Shown one piece after another: positions 40,660 through 49,133 of a stretch of 64,000 bases of DNA; position 1 is the stretch's first letter; the number at the start of each line of letters is the position of its first letter. This stretch comes from Umezawaea sp049997955 (GTDB taxonomy: Bacteria; Actinomycetota; Actinomycetes; Mycobacteriales; Pseudonocardiaceae). The stretch covers positions 186,001-250,000 of the forward strand of contig JAEBDY010000011.1 of assembly GCA_049997955.1 (NCBI GenBank). The letters are read 5' to 3'. Made by a program: the position numbers and the translations under genes. A model generated the notes under the pieces. That model saw nothing but the letters and a program-made list of their open reading frames with translations, made no database searches and was not told where the DNA came from.

Positions 40660-40851
40660 CTACTGGCGCGCGTCCCGGTCGATCTCCCGCGCGGGCCGGG
40701 GACGGCTTTCCCGCGGTTGCGGGCGTTCCAGGTCGAGCGACACCGCGATCCACGTGCGCACGACCCGCACGAGGAAGCGCAGTGCCGCACGCACCGGCCG
40801 CTTGGGCAGGCGGGGGAGTTCGGGTAGGCGCACAAGGACAGTGTGCTTCAC
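40660..40851 (-). CDS. Possible small basic protein, 63 aa
   Basis: From a GTG at 40851 this frame reads VKHTVLVRLPELPRLPKRPV and RAALRFLVRVVRTWIAVSLD, then an Arg/Pro-rich tail. Third-position GC is high, so it could be coding, and the middle looks amphipathic. No family is recognised, the SD is weak, and it lies beside decayed genes. An alternative is that it is antisense noise over a remnant. Confidence 0.3.
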   Translation of the reverse strand: MKHTVLVRLPELPRLPKRPVRAALRFLVRVVRTWIAVSLDLERPQPRESRPRPAREIDRDARQ

Positions 40852-40971
40852 CGCCGGTGCGCGGGGGATGGGAACGCGCCAACCCCCTCCGGGCACCCGG
40901 AGGCGGGCCGGGCTGACCGATGGGCGCTTCGGCGGACGCCGAGGTCGAGACCCGCGCCCAAAGTGGCGTCG

Positions 40972-41025
40972 GCGCGTGAGATCGCGCCAGCGCATGAGTT
41001 CGCGCCGGCGCATGAGATCGCGTTC
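40972..41025. repeat. Three tandem 18-base repeats
   Basis: The units GCGCGTGAGATCGCGCCA (40972-40989), GCGCATGAGTTCGCGCCG (40990-41007) and GCGCATGAGATCGCGTTC (41008-41025) differ at a few positions. The array lies in the degraded intergenic zone before the DinB-fold gene. It is a multiple of three, so it is open in several frames without meaning. Confidence 0.8.
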
Positions 41026-41075
41026 GCCGCTCACTTGCTTACCGGCCGTCGACCTGGTGCCACGACATCCTGAGG

Positions 41076-41702
41076 TCAGCGGTCGCGCAGGAGTGCGACC
41101 CCGTCGCCCTCCAGGTCGTCGAGGTAGGCCGTGCGGCCGGTCATCGCCATGATCAGCGCCACCGTGCTGCCGGACACCAGCGGTCCGTCACCGGTGGTGA
41201 ACGGCCCGTCGGTCGCCACGAGCCGCAGGCCGCCGATCCGTCCTTTCGCCACCACGACCATGTCCGTGCCCCGGTAGTACTCGGCCAGGAGCGTGACCGT
41301 CTCGATCGGGTGGTCGCGGCGGATGCCAAGGGGCCTGCGGATGTCCTCGCCGTGCACGATCGTCTCCCCGAGCATCGCCACGACCGGGAGGGGCGGCTTG
41401 GTCGTGCTGGTCACGACGCGGCGGAAGTTCTCCAGGGTGTCGGCGGGAGTCGTGCCCAGGCGCTCGGCCAGCCGCACGGCGACCTGCTTGTCGAAGTCGA
41501 ACCGGCAGCGGACCACCCCCGCCATCCACCGCAGCGGGGTCAGGCCCGCAGCCGAGGCGAGGTGTGCGAGGACCTCGCGCACCGACAGCCCGGCGCACAG
41601 CGACGGGGTCGTCCAGCGCTCGTCGGCCAGGGTCGAGAGGTCGGCCGCGAGCGCCGCTCGTTCGGTGTGGATCAGTGGCCAGAGGTCCGCGTTGGTGCTC
41701 AT
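41076..41702 (-). CDS. Maleylpyruvate isomerase-family (mycothiol-type DinB-fold) protein
   Basis: A 208-residue protein of the TIGR03083 group. The N-terminal helical DinB/MDMPI fold shows PLIHTERAALAADLSTLADE and SLCAGLSVREVLAHLASAAG, and the metal-binding pattern ends at MLGETIVHGEDIRRPLGI. The family includes mycothiol-dependent maleylpyruvate isomerase, but most members act on unknown substrates, possibly in xenobiotic conjugation. ATG 41702 lies near an IniB-like gene that reads the same way and ends 95 bases upstream. Confidence 0.85.
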   Translation of the reverse strand: MSTNADLWPLIHTERAALAADLSTLADERWTTPSLCAGLSVREVLAHLASAAGLTPLRWMAGVVRCRFDFDKQVAVRLAERLGTTPADTLENFRRVVTSTTKPPLPVVAMLGETIVHGEDIRRPLGIRRDHPIETVTLLAEYYRGTDMVVVAKGRIGGLRLVATDGPFTTGDGPLVSGSTVALIMAMTGRTAYLDDLEGDGVALLRDR

Positions 41703-41796
41703 GCCGGTGAGACTGCCACCGCGGCCCCACGTCATCGGTCCACGACGAAGGGATTGGTCCACCTGGCACGGTGGACCAACCCCTGGTTCGGGAAGG

Positions 41797-42429
41797 TCAG
41801 AACGAGACGTCGTTGCCGCTGAGCACGCCGCCGACGTCGATGCGGTCGATGTCCGCCACGTCGGTGATGTCGCCGATCCCGGAGATGTCACCGATCCCGG
41901 AGATGCCGGAGGTCACGTCGCCGACGTTGCCGATGTCGCTGACCACGTCGGTGAGGTTCAGGGCGTTGTCGGTGACGCCGGACAGGTCGCCGGTGGCGAC
42001 GTCCTGCACGGCCGTCGTCAGCTGGGTGGTGTCGAGGACGTTCGCACCGGTGGTGAGGTCGCCGACGAGGTCGGTGACCTGGCCCTGCCCGACGATGTCG
42101 AGCGGGCCGTCGAGCACGTCGGCGTCGAGGCCCTGGCCCAGGTCGGTCACGGGGGAGAAGGCACCGGTCAAGTCCTGTCCCACGACGCCGGAGATCGGGC
42201 TGTCGTCCAGCACGGGCAGCGCGTCGAAGGCGGTGCCGATCTCGCCGAGGCCCTGCGTGGGGGCGTAGTCGAGGACGAGCGGCAGGATCTCCTGCACGTC
42301 CAGGGCCGAGACGTCGCCGAGTCCCGCGGCGCCGAGCGCGGCCTCGGGGTCGGTCTGGAACGCCGAGAACGCCTGCGGGTTGTTCAGCAGGTGCAGGGCG
42401 AAGTCTTGCAGCGTCTCGAACGTGTCCAT
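41797..42429 (-). CDS. IniB N-terminal domain protein
   Basis: A 210-residue acidic protein. The N-terminus (1-55; TLQDFALHLLNNPQAFSAFQ, LGDVSALDVQEILPLVLDYA) is the helical IniB N-terminal domain known from the mycobacterial isoniazid-inducible iniBAC operon. The rest is a Gly/Asp/Val-rich low-complexity tail (SDIGNVGDVTSGISGIGDIS). No signal peptide is seen. ATG 42429 follows GGAGC. It is divergent from a LuxR-type ATPase regulator with palindromes between. No dynamin-like iniA/iniC genes follow. Confidence 0.88.
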   Translation of the reverse strand: MDTFETLQDFALHLLNNPQAFSAFQTDPEAALGAAGLGDVSALDVQEILPLVLDYAPTQGLGEIGTAFDALPVLDDSPISGVVGQDLTGAFSPVTDLGQGLDADVLDGPLDIVGQGQVTDLVGDLTTGANVLDTTQLTTAVQDVATGDLSGVTDNALNLTDVVSDIGNVGDVTSGISGIGDISGIGDITDVADIDRIDVGGVLSGNDVSF

Positions 42430-42519
42430 CTGTGTGAGCTCCTGAGGGAATCGGGGTGCCTTACGAGGACAAACGTTAGGACTGTTGTCACTGTCCGCAC
42501 ATCGGGTGTTGCTCCTAGT

Positions 42520-42585
42520 CCCGATCGGGGTACTCCGATAGGGGGATCGCAACGGGGAAGGGTTAGGGGACGGGGCTAGCCCCGT
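42520..42585. promoter_or_regulatory. Palindromes between the IniB-like and LuxR-type genes
   Basis: CCCGATCGGG (42520-42529) and the 16-base perfect palindrome ACGGGGCTAGCCCCGT (42570-42585) both lie in the 238-base divergent spacer. A further repeat, CCACCGG (42592-42598) with CCGGTGG (42613-42619), follows. These are candidate sites for the adjacent LuxR-type regulator. Confidence 0.5.
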
Positions 42586-42667
42586 ATTCGCCCACCGGGG
42601 GTGAACCCCACGCCGGTGGCAGGACGAACATCGCAGCAGAACGCCCAACGAGGAGGAAACCCGCCGC

Positions 42668-44968
42668 ATGACTCCACCCGCTCTCGTGTTCGACCCGGTT
42701 GTCGCCGAAGCGCTCGACCGGGCGACCAGAACCAGGCACGTGGTGGTGGCGGGACCGTCCGGCGTGGGGAAGACAGCCCTGCTGTCCACCCTGGACAAAC
42801 GGGTGGTCGACAACGCCGAGTCGCTGTCGGGGTCGGCCGTCGACGCCCTCGTCGCCGAGGTGGCGGACGGGGCCGACCTCGCGGTGGCCCACCGCCCTAC
42901 CCGCAACCCGCGGCTCCCCGTGCTGCTGGCCGCGCTCGCGCCGTCGGTCGTCCGGGTCCGGCTGGGTCCGTGGGGGCACGACCAGATCGGGGACTTCCTC
43001 CGCGGGCGCACCGGGCGGCAGCCCGCGGTGGGACAGCCGCGCACGCTGCACGAGCGGACCGGTGGGGTGCCCGCGTTCCTGGAGGCCGCGCTGTCCTCGG
43101 ACCCCGTGGGCGCGCTGGCCCCCGCGTTGGACGGGTTGGACGCGGACACCCGCACCCTTCTGCTCGCCGTGGCCCTCGGCGCGCCGCTGGACCTGGACCT
43201 GCTGGCCGAAGCGCTGCGCACCACCCCGGACACCGTCCAGGCCGTGGTCGACGCCGCTCGCGCCACCAGCGTCATCGGCGCCGACGGCGGCGTCCCGCCG
43301 ATCGTGGCGCACGCCGTGCGAGTCCTCGCGCCGATGGACGAGCGGGTCCGGCTGGCGAGGACGCTGCTGCGGCTGCAACAGGAGCGGAAGCAGTCGATCC
43401 GCGCGCTCGCCACGTCGTTGCTCGACCTGCCGGGAGCGGTGGCCGACCAGGCCGGGGCGCTCGTCGCGGCGGCCAACGAGGTCCTGCGCGACGACCCAGC
43501 GCTCGCCGTCCGGTTCCTCACCACCGCCGTCGACCTCGGCGGATCGGCCGTCGACCTCGCGCCGCTGGTCGCCGAGGCGCACGCGCTGTCCGGTGACCTC
43601 GACGCCGCGCTGCGGACCGTGGACCTGGCCGCCGGGTCCGACGACCGGCGGGTGCGCGACGCGGGGGCCGTCGTCGCGGCGACGGTGCTCGCCCAGCGCG
43701 GCGAACTGGCCCGCGCCGCCGAGGTGCACGCCTCCACCGACGACTCGCGGGCGGTGGACCTCGCCGCCATCGCCCACGTCGCGACCGGTGGGTGGCGGCA
43801 TGCGGCCGTGCTCCTGGAGGGCACGACGTCGACGTCGACCGTGGCCGCGGGCGTCACCCGCAGAATGGCGCACGGCCTGCTGACCTCGGTCGGTGGCGCG
43901 CCCACGACGGCGCTGGCGACGTTGACCGCGGCGGCGTCGGTCGCCGACTCGCTCGGCGCGCCCCACCTGGTCCCGGACAGCCCGACCGCGCTGGCCGCGC
44001 ACGTGTGCCTGCACCTGGCGGAACTCCCGCTGGCCGCGACCCTGCTCGGCGGAGCGGCCGCGGACGGCGTGTTCGGCACCCGCCACCAGGTCCTGCTCGC
44101 CTACACCGCCGTGCTCGGCGGCGACCTGACCACGGCGGCCAGGCGACTGGCGCCGATCAAGGTCCTGCGCGGCCTGGAACCGCGGGACGCGCTGCTCGCC
44201 GCCGCCGTCGACCTCGGGCTGGCCCGCCGCCGCAGCGATCCGCAGGCCCTGGAGAACGGCTGGGAGAACGCCTACCACGCCCTGCTGGTGCAGCCGGTGG
44301 ACCTGTTCACGCTCCTGCCGCTGGGCGAACTCGTCACCGCCGCGGCCAGGCTCGGCCGCGCGCACCAGGTGGCAGGCCACCTCGACCTCGCGTGGGACCT
44401 GCTGGAACGGTCGGGCAGGCCACCCGCCTGGTCGGTGATGCTCCGCTGGTGGGCGTTGCACGCGGGGTTGATCGCCGGTGACACCGCGGCGGCGCGCCTC
44501 CACGCCGAGGCGCTCGCCGGGCACCGCGAGCAGACGTCGGCGGGCCGGGTGCTCGCCGACGCCGCCGAGTGCTGGCTGGCCGTCAGCGCGGGGACCGTCG
44601 AGCCCGACCTGGTGGAGCGGGCCGCCACGGCGCTGCACGGGCACGGCCTGCACTGGGACGCCTCCAGCCTGGCCGGGCAGGCGGCCATCCGCACCGCCGA
44701 CCGCGCCACCATCACCCGCCTGCTGGAGTTGGCCCGCAGGCTCAGCGCGGTGTCGCCGGACCAGGAGTCCGAGACGGGCGTGCTGAGCGAACGCGAGCAG
44801 GAGGTGGCCGCTCTGGTGCTGGACGGCCTGACCTACAAGCAGGTCGGCGACCGGCTGTTCATCTCCGGCAAGACCGTCGAGCACCACGTCACCAGGATGC
44901 GGCAGAAGCTCGGCTGCCAGAGCCGCCGCGAACTCCTCGTCACGCTGGGGGAGCTGCTCGGCCGGTGA
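42668..44968 (+). CDS. Large LuxR-family ATPase regulator (LAL/IniR-like)
   Basis: A 766-residue regulator. The N-terminal AAA/STAND ATPase has Walker A GPSGVGKT (residues 29-36); the central 450 residues are helical TPR-like repeats; the C-terminal LuxR HTH (about 700-760) reads LSEREQEVAALVLDGLTYKQ. Its position divergent from an IniB-domain gene matches mycobacterial IniR, the LuxR-type activator of iniBAC that responds to sugar released by envelope stress. Orthology is inferred from architecture and position. ATG 42668 follows GAGGAGG. Confidence 0.88.
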   Translation: MTPPALVFDPVVAEALDRATRTRHVVVAGPSGVGKTALLSTLDKRVVDNAESLSGSAVDALVAEVADGADLAVAHRPTRNPRLPVLLAALAPSVVRVRLGPWGHDQIGDFLRGRTGRQPAVGQPRTLHERTGGVPAFLEAALSSDPVGALAPALDGLDADTRTLLLAVALGAPLDLDLLAEALRTTPDTVQAVVDAARATSVIGADGGVPPIVAHAVRVLAPMDERVRLARTLLRLQQERKQSIRALATSLLDLPGAVADQAGALVAAANEVLRDDPALAVRFLTTAVDLGGSAVDLAPLVAEAHALSGDLDAALRTVDLAAGSDDRRVRDAGAVVAATVLAQRGELARAAEVHASTDDSRAVDLAAIAHVATGGWRHAAVLLEGTTSTSTVAAGVTRRMAHGLLTSVGGAPTTALATLTAAASVADSLGAPHLVPDSPTALAAHVCLHLAELPLAATLLGGAAADGVFGTRHQVLLAYTAVLGGDLTTAARRLAPIKVLRGLEPRDALLAAAVDLGLARRRSDPQALENGWENAYHALLVQPVDLFTLLPLGELVTAAARLGRAHQVAGHLDLAWDLLERSGRPPAWSVMLRWWALHAGLIAGDTAAARLHAEALAGHREQTSAGRVLADAAECWLAVSAGTVEPDLVERAATALHGHGLHWDASSLAGQAAIRTADRATITRLLELARRLSAVSPDQESETGVLSEREQEVAALVLDGLTYKQVGDRLFISGKTVEHHVTRMRQKLGCQSRRELLVTLGELLGR

Positions 44969-44969
44969 G

Positions 44970-46412
44970 TCAGCGCGCCGCCGTCACGGGCTCGCGGTCG
45001 ACCGCCGCCGGGCGGTGGGCGGGCAGCAGGGAGGCGATGACGGCGGCGGTGAGGGCCGCGCCCGCTCCGATGGCCATGACGACGCGGAAGCCGTTCTGCG
45101 ACGGCAGGGCGGTGGTGCCGAGGGTGGTGGTCATCTGGGCGAGCACCACCCCCGCGACGGCGCTGGACACCGACGTGCCGATGGAGCGCATGAGGGTGTT
45201 CAGGCTGTTGGCGGCGGCGGTCTCGGAGACGGGAACGGCGGACATGACCAGGGCGGGCATGGCGCCGTAGGCGAGGCCGACGCCCGCGCCGATGACGCTG
45301 GAGACGAGCAGGAGCTGCCAGATCTCGGCCATGAGCACGACCCCGAGGCCGTAGCCGACCGCTACCACCAGCGCGCCCAGCACCAGCGTGGTCTTCGGGC
45401 CCTTCGTCCGGGACACGCGGGCGGAGACCGGGGCCATCACCATCATGACCAGGCCCGAGGGCGCCAGGACGAGGCCCACGACGACCAGCGACTGACCGAG
45501 GCCGTACCCGGTGGCGGTCGGGAGCTGCAGGAGCTGGGGCAGGACCAGGGACATGGCGAACATCGCGAAGCCGAACACGGCCGAGGCGAGGTTGGTCAGC
45601 AGGACCGGGCGGCGGGCGGTGGTCCGCAGGTCGACCAGCGGACGCGGCGTCCGCAGCTCCCACCAGCCCCACGCGGCCAGGACGACGACGGTGGTGCCGA
45701 TCAGCCCGGTGGTGGTGCCGCTGGTCCAGCCCCACGCCGAGCCCTTGGAGATGGCCAGCAGCAGGCAGACCAGCGCGGTCGAGAGGCCGAGCGCGCCGAC
45801 GACGTCGAAGCGGCCACCCGTGCGGACCTCGGACTCGGGGACGAGCGCGGTCACGAGGACGGCGACGACCACGCCGAGCGCGGCCGAGGCCCAGAACAGC
45901 AGGTGCCAGTCGGCGTTGTCGGCCAGCAGGGCCGCCAGGGGCAGCCCGAGCGCGCCGCCGACACCGAGGGAAGCGCTCATCATCGCGGTGGCCGAGCCGA
46001 GGCGTTCGCTCGGCAGCTCGTCGCGCATGATGCTGATGCCGAGCGGGATGACGCCGGACGCCAGGCCCTGGAGGACGCGGCCGACGATCATCGGCGGGAG
46101 GGTGTCGCTCAGCGCGCCGACGACCGATCCCGCGACCAGCAGCCCGAGGCTGACCAGCAGCATCCGGCGCTTGCCGTACATGTCGCCGAGGCGTCCGGTG
46201 GTGGGCGTGGCGACCGCGGCAGCGAGCAGGGTGGCGGTGATCGCCCACGTGGTGTCCGCCGGGGAGGCGTCGAGGAGCCGGGGCAGCTGGGGGACGAGCG
46301 GGATCACGACGGTCTGCATCAGCGACACGACGATGCCCGCGGAGGCCAGCACCGCGACGACGGTGGTGGGACGCCGGACGACGTCGGGTGTGCTGACGGG
46401 TGTGCTGGGCAT
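44970..46412 (-). CDS. MFS drug-efflux transporter (DHA2-like)
   Basis: A 480-residue membrane protein with about 14 helices. Motif A appears as GRLGDMYGKRRMLL after helix 2, and motif C-like GVGGALGLPLAALLADN in helix 5. Such proton antiporters expel toxic compounds. ATG 46412 follows GGAGGCG. It is divergent from a TetR regulator; an operator copy at 46448-46471 lies 36 bases upstream of this start, so the TetR probably represses it. Confidence 0.93.
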   Translation of the reverse strand: MPSTPVSTPDVVRRPTTVVAVLASAGIVVSLMQTVVIPLVPQLPRLLDASPADTTWAITATLLAAAVATPTTGRLGDMYGKRRMLLVSLGLLVAGSVVGALSDTLPPMIVGRVLQGLASGVIPLGISIMRDELPSERLGSATAMMSASLGVGGALGLPLAALLADNADWHLLFWASAALGVVVAVLVTALVPESEVRTGGRFDVVGALGLSTALVCLLLAISKGSAWGWTSGTTTGLIGTTVVVLAAWGWWELRTPRPLVDLRTTARRPVLLTNLASAVFGFAMFAMSLVLPQLLQLPTATGYGLGQSLVVVGLVLAPSGLVMMVMAPVSARVSRTKGPKTTLVLGALVVAVGYGLGVVLMAEIWQLLLVSSVIGAGVGLAYGAMPALVMSAVPVSETAAANSLNTLMRSIGTSVSSAVAGVVLAQMTTTLGTTALPSQNGFRVVMAIGAGAALTAAVIASLLPAHRPAAVDREPVTAAR

Positions 46413-46447
46413 GGGATCGCCTCCGGGGACGAGGGGTGGTGAGCTGA

Positions 46448-46471
46448 ATTAAATCAGTCACTTGACTTAGA
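46448..46471. promoter_or_regulatory. TetR operator copy 1 (MFS/TetR promoter)
   Basis: The 24-base site runs ATTAAATCAGTC then ACTTGACTTAGA. It matches the site at 47316-47339 at 18 of 24 positions and has the same dyad core, TCAGTC-N2-TTGACT. It lies between the divergent MFS and TetR genes. Confidence 0.7.
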
Positions 46472-46610
46472 ATATCCCCGCGGCTTGACTGTGCCCGATC
46501 TGTCCGATTGCGACGGTGACCTCGCCCGGTGGGCATCGACGGAGTCGGTGGCCCGCTTGTCCGAACTGTCGGTCGAAGGCTTCCGACGTGCCTGTACGGT
46601 GGTGATCGTG

Positions 46611-47267
46611 GTGACGGACGTCGGCAGGACGCCGCGGGCGGAGCAGGTCGGCGCCACGCGCGAGCAGATCCTCCGCACCGCCGAGCGGCTGTTCGCCGAG
46701 CAGGGCCTGTACGCCGTGTCCAACCGGCAGATCAGCGCCGCCGCGGGGCAGGGCAACAACGCGGCCGTCGGCTACCACTTCGGCACGAAGGTCGACCTGG
46801 TGCGCGCCATCGTCCGCAGGCACGCGTCCAGGGTGGAGTCCCTGCGCCTGGAGATGGTGGCGGCCGTCGGCGAGTCCGACGACATCCGGGACTGGGTGGC
46901 CTGCCTCGTGCGCCCGACCGCCACCCACCTCGCCGCCCTGGGTGATCCCACCTGGTACGCCAGGTTCGGCGCGCAGGTCATGACGGACCCCGCGTTCCGG
47001 GCGATCATGTCCGAGGAGGCCCTTGCGACGACGTCGCTGCGGCAGGTCGTCGAAGGGCTCGACCGCTGCCTGCCGGACCTGCCCGCCGAGGTCCACGCCG
47101 AGCGCGGCGACATGACCCGGCACCTGATGGTGCACGGCTTCGCCGAGCGGGAACGGGCCCTCGCCGAGGGCGTCGCCACTCCGCGGGCCACCTGGCACGA
47201 CACGGCGGACGGGCTCGTCGACGCGATCGTCGGGCTGTGGCTCGCACCCGTCACCCCGCGTACCTGA
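46611..47267 (+). CDS. TetR-family repressor of the P450/efflux locus
   Basis: A 218-residue TetR regulator. The HTH (about 15-60) reads TREQILRTAERLFAEQGLYA and VSNRQISAAAGQGNNAAVGY, then HFGTK; the ligand-binding domain follows, with ARFGAQVMTDPAFRAIM. The start is uncertain among clustered GTG codons (46608, 46611). Two near-identical operators, one here and one before the first P450, make it the likely local repressor, released by a xenobiotic or metabolite. A decayed paralogue lies at 48605. Confidence 0.9.
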   Translation: MTDVGRTPRAEQVGATREQILRTAERLFAEQGLYAVSNRQISAAAGQGNNAAVGYHFGTKVDLVRAIVRRHASRVESLRLEMVAAVGESDDIRDWVACLVRPTATHLAALGDPTWYARFGAQVMTDPAFRAIMSEEALATTSLRQVVEGLDRCLPDLPAEVHAERGDMTRHLMVHGFAERERALAEGVATPRATWHDTADGLVDAIVGLWLAPVTPRT

Positions 47268-47315
47268 TCCACTTCTCCCCGTGGCGAACCGGACGACGCC
47301 CAGGTGGAGCACGCG

Positions 47316-47339
47316 TTTAAGTCAGTCGATTGACTCAAA
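47316..47339 (+). promoter_or_regulatory. TetR operator copy 2 (P450 operon promoter)
   Basis: TTTAAGTCAGTC then GATTGACTCAAA is a 24-base dyad in which 20 positions are self-complementary. It lies 54 bases upstream of the P450 start. AT-rich flanks (TTTAA, CAAAT) make it overlap the presumed promoter. Confidence 0.75.
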
Positions 47340-47393
47340 TCGGAGAACCCGGTTAGGTGGACGTCGACCGAGATCAACACGAAGGAGGTCGCC

Positions 47394-48608
47394 GTGGCCA
47401 GCGGTGAGGCAGACCAGGTCCTCGACTACCCGATCCCGTCGCCTTCGGCGCTGGAGCCGCCGCGGGAGTGGGCGGAGCTGCGCCGGGGTTGCCCGGTCGC
47501 CCCGGTGACGCTGCCCAGCGGGGACGGGGCGTCGCTGCTCACCCGCTACGACGACGTCAAGCAGGTGCTGGCCGACCCGCGGTTCCGCAGGCGGCTCGAC
47601 GCGGAGGACGCGGCGCGGGTCTCGGCCACCGAGTCCGGTGGCGTGTTCAACGGGGCGCTGGCGAAGGCCATGCCGGAGGAGACGCACCAGCAGTGGCGCC
47701 GGATGGTCGGCAAGTGGTTCACCGCCAAGCGCATGTCCGCGCTGCGGCCCGGCATCGAGGCCATGGCCGACCGCCTCGTCGACGAGATGGTCGAGGGGGG
47801 CGGACCCGCGGACCTCAAGGCGGCACTGGGTTTCCCGCTGCCCGTGTGGGTCATCTGCGACATGCTCGGCGTTCCGGAGAGCGACCGCGACCGGTTCGCC
47901 TACTGGTCCAACACCCTGCTGAGCCTCACCCGCTACGAGCAGGAGGAGATCGACGCCGCGCAGGCCGAGTTCCGCGACTACATGTCGGCGCACATCGCGG
48001 CCATGCGGGAGAACCCCGGCGAGGACCTCGTCAGCGAGCTGATCGCGGCCGCGGCGGGCGCGGGGCAGGTCATGCCGGACGAGGCGCTGCTGTCGACCGC
48101 GCAGGGGCTGCTGGTCGCGGGGCACGAGACCACCGCGAACATGATCGGCAAGATGGTCGGGATGCTGCTGGCCGACCGGACCCGCTGGGAGCGGCTGGTC
48201 GAGGACCGCTCGCTGGTGCGCTCGGCCGTGGAGGAAGCGCTGCGCCTGGACGCGAACCCCGGCTTCGGCATCCCGCGCTACATCACCGAGGACGCCGTGG
48301 TCGGCGACGCGGTGATCCCGCGCGGCACCACCGTGGTGTGCAACCTGGCCGCGGCCAACCGCGACGAGAACGCGTTCGACGAGGCGGACGAGATGGAGCT
48401 GGACCGCAGCCCGAACGCGCACCTGGCCTTCGGGTTCGGCTCGCACTCGTGCCTCGGGCAGTCGTTGGCGCGCACCGAGTTGCAGGCGGTGCTCGACGTG
48501 CTGCTGCGCCGCCTGCCGGGGCTCGCGCTCGCCGTGCCCGCCGAGGAGTTGGAGCGCGTCGACGGCCTGATCGTGGGTGGGCTGACCGAAGTCCCGGTGC
48601 GCTGGTGA
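47394..48608 (+). CDS. Cytochrome P450 monooxygenase (first of two)
   Basis: A 404-residue soluble bacterial P450. The oxygen-binding I helix has AGHETTANMIG, the K helix ExxR is VEEALRLD, and the heme loop AFGFGSHSCLGQSLAR places the thiolate Cys at residue 353. GTG 47394 has a full SD, GAAGGAGGT. A TetR-type operator controls the promoter. A decayed TetR gene overlaps its stop, then ferredoxin and reductase genes follow, providing electrons. Substrate unknown. Confidence 0.95.
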   Translation: MASGEADQVLDYPIPSPSALEPPREWAELRRGCPVAPVTLPSGDGASLLTRYDDVKQVLADPRFRRRLDAEDAARVSATESGGVFNGALAKAMPEETHQQWRRMVGKWFTAKRMSALRPGIEAMADRLVDEMVEGGGPADLKAALGFPLPVWVICDMLGVPESDRDRFAYWSNTLLSLTRYEQEEIDAAQAEFRDYMSAHIAAMRENPGEDLVSELIAAAAGAGQVMPDEALLSTAQGLLVAGHETTANMIGKMVGMLLADRTRWERLVEDRSLVRSAVEEALRLDANPGFGIPRYITEDAVVGDAVIPRGTTVVCNLAAANRDENAFDEADEMELDRSPNAHLAFGFGSHSCLGQSLARTELQAVLDVLLRRLPGLALAVPAEELERVDGLIVGGLTEVPVRW

Positions 48609-48877
48609 TCTCCGGCGGCCGCACCGAGCGGGCCGCGGAGACCCGTGAGCTGGTCCTGGTCGCCGCGGAGCGGCTGTTCGCCGAGCACGGGTTGTTCGCG
48701 GTGTCCAAACCGCCAGGTCGGCGAGGCGGCGGGGCAGGGCGACAACTTCGCCGTCGGCTACCACTTCGGCACCAAGGCCGAGTTCGGCGCGCAGGTGATG
48801 ACAGACCCACGGCTGCCGGCCTGATCGACGCGATCACCGGACTCTGGCCTGCGCCGGTCACCACGACCGGCGCGTGA
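48605..48877 (+). pseudogene. Frameshifted, deleted paralogue of the local TetR gene
   Basis: Its GTG overlaps the P450 stop (GTGA). It begins like the intact TetR (ERLFAEHGLFAVS against ERLFAEQGLYAVS). A shift then disrupts the HTH; the other frame continues AAGQGDNFAVGYHFGTK, jumps directly to FGAQVMTDP, and a third frame ends GLIDAITGLWPAPVT (intact gene: GLVDAIVGLWLAPVT). So at least one indel and two internal deletions separate it from a working gene. Confidence 0.85.
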
Positions 48878-48932
48878 CGACCGAGGAGGCGGGCGCCGGT
48901 ACGGGCGCCCGCCGGGTGAAGGAGAGCAACCG

Positions 48933-49133
48933 ATGAAGATCTTCGTGGACGAGGACAAGTGCTGCGGGGCGGGCTCGTGCGTGCTGGTGGCGCCGGACGT
49001 GTTCGACCAGCGCGACGAGGACGGTGTCGTGGTGCTGCTGGACGACCGGCCCGCGGACCACCTGCACGGCGCGGTCCGCGAGGCCGCGGGCGTGTGCCCG
49101 GCGGCGGCGATCACGCTGGACGGGACCGCGTGA
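48933..49133 (+). CDS. 3Fe-4S ferredoxin (P450 redox partner)
   Basis: A 66-residue ferredoxin starting MKIFVDEDKCCGAGSCVLVA. Cluster ligands are Cys10, Cys16 and Cys55 (VCPAAAI), with Gly13 at the position of a fourth ligand, which indicates a [3Fe-4S] cluster as in Streptomyces P450 ferredoxins. Cys11 is an extra residue often seen in this group. ATG 48933 has SD AAGGAGAG. Its stop overlaps the reductase start (GTGA). Confidence 0.95.
   Translation: MKIFVDEDKCCGAGSCVLVAPDVFDQRDEDGVVVLLDDRPADHLHGAVREAAGVCPAAAITLDGTA

Noticed and set aside
40972..41025. Tandem 18-base units considered as a CRISPR or att-type array
   Set aside because: There are only three adjacent units without spacers and no cas, integrase or tRNA gene nearby.
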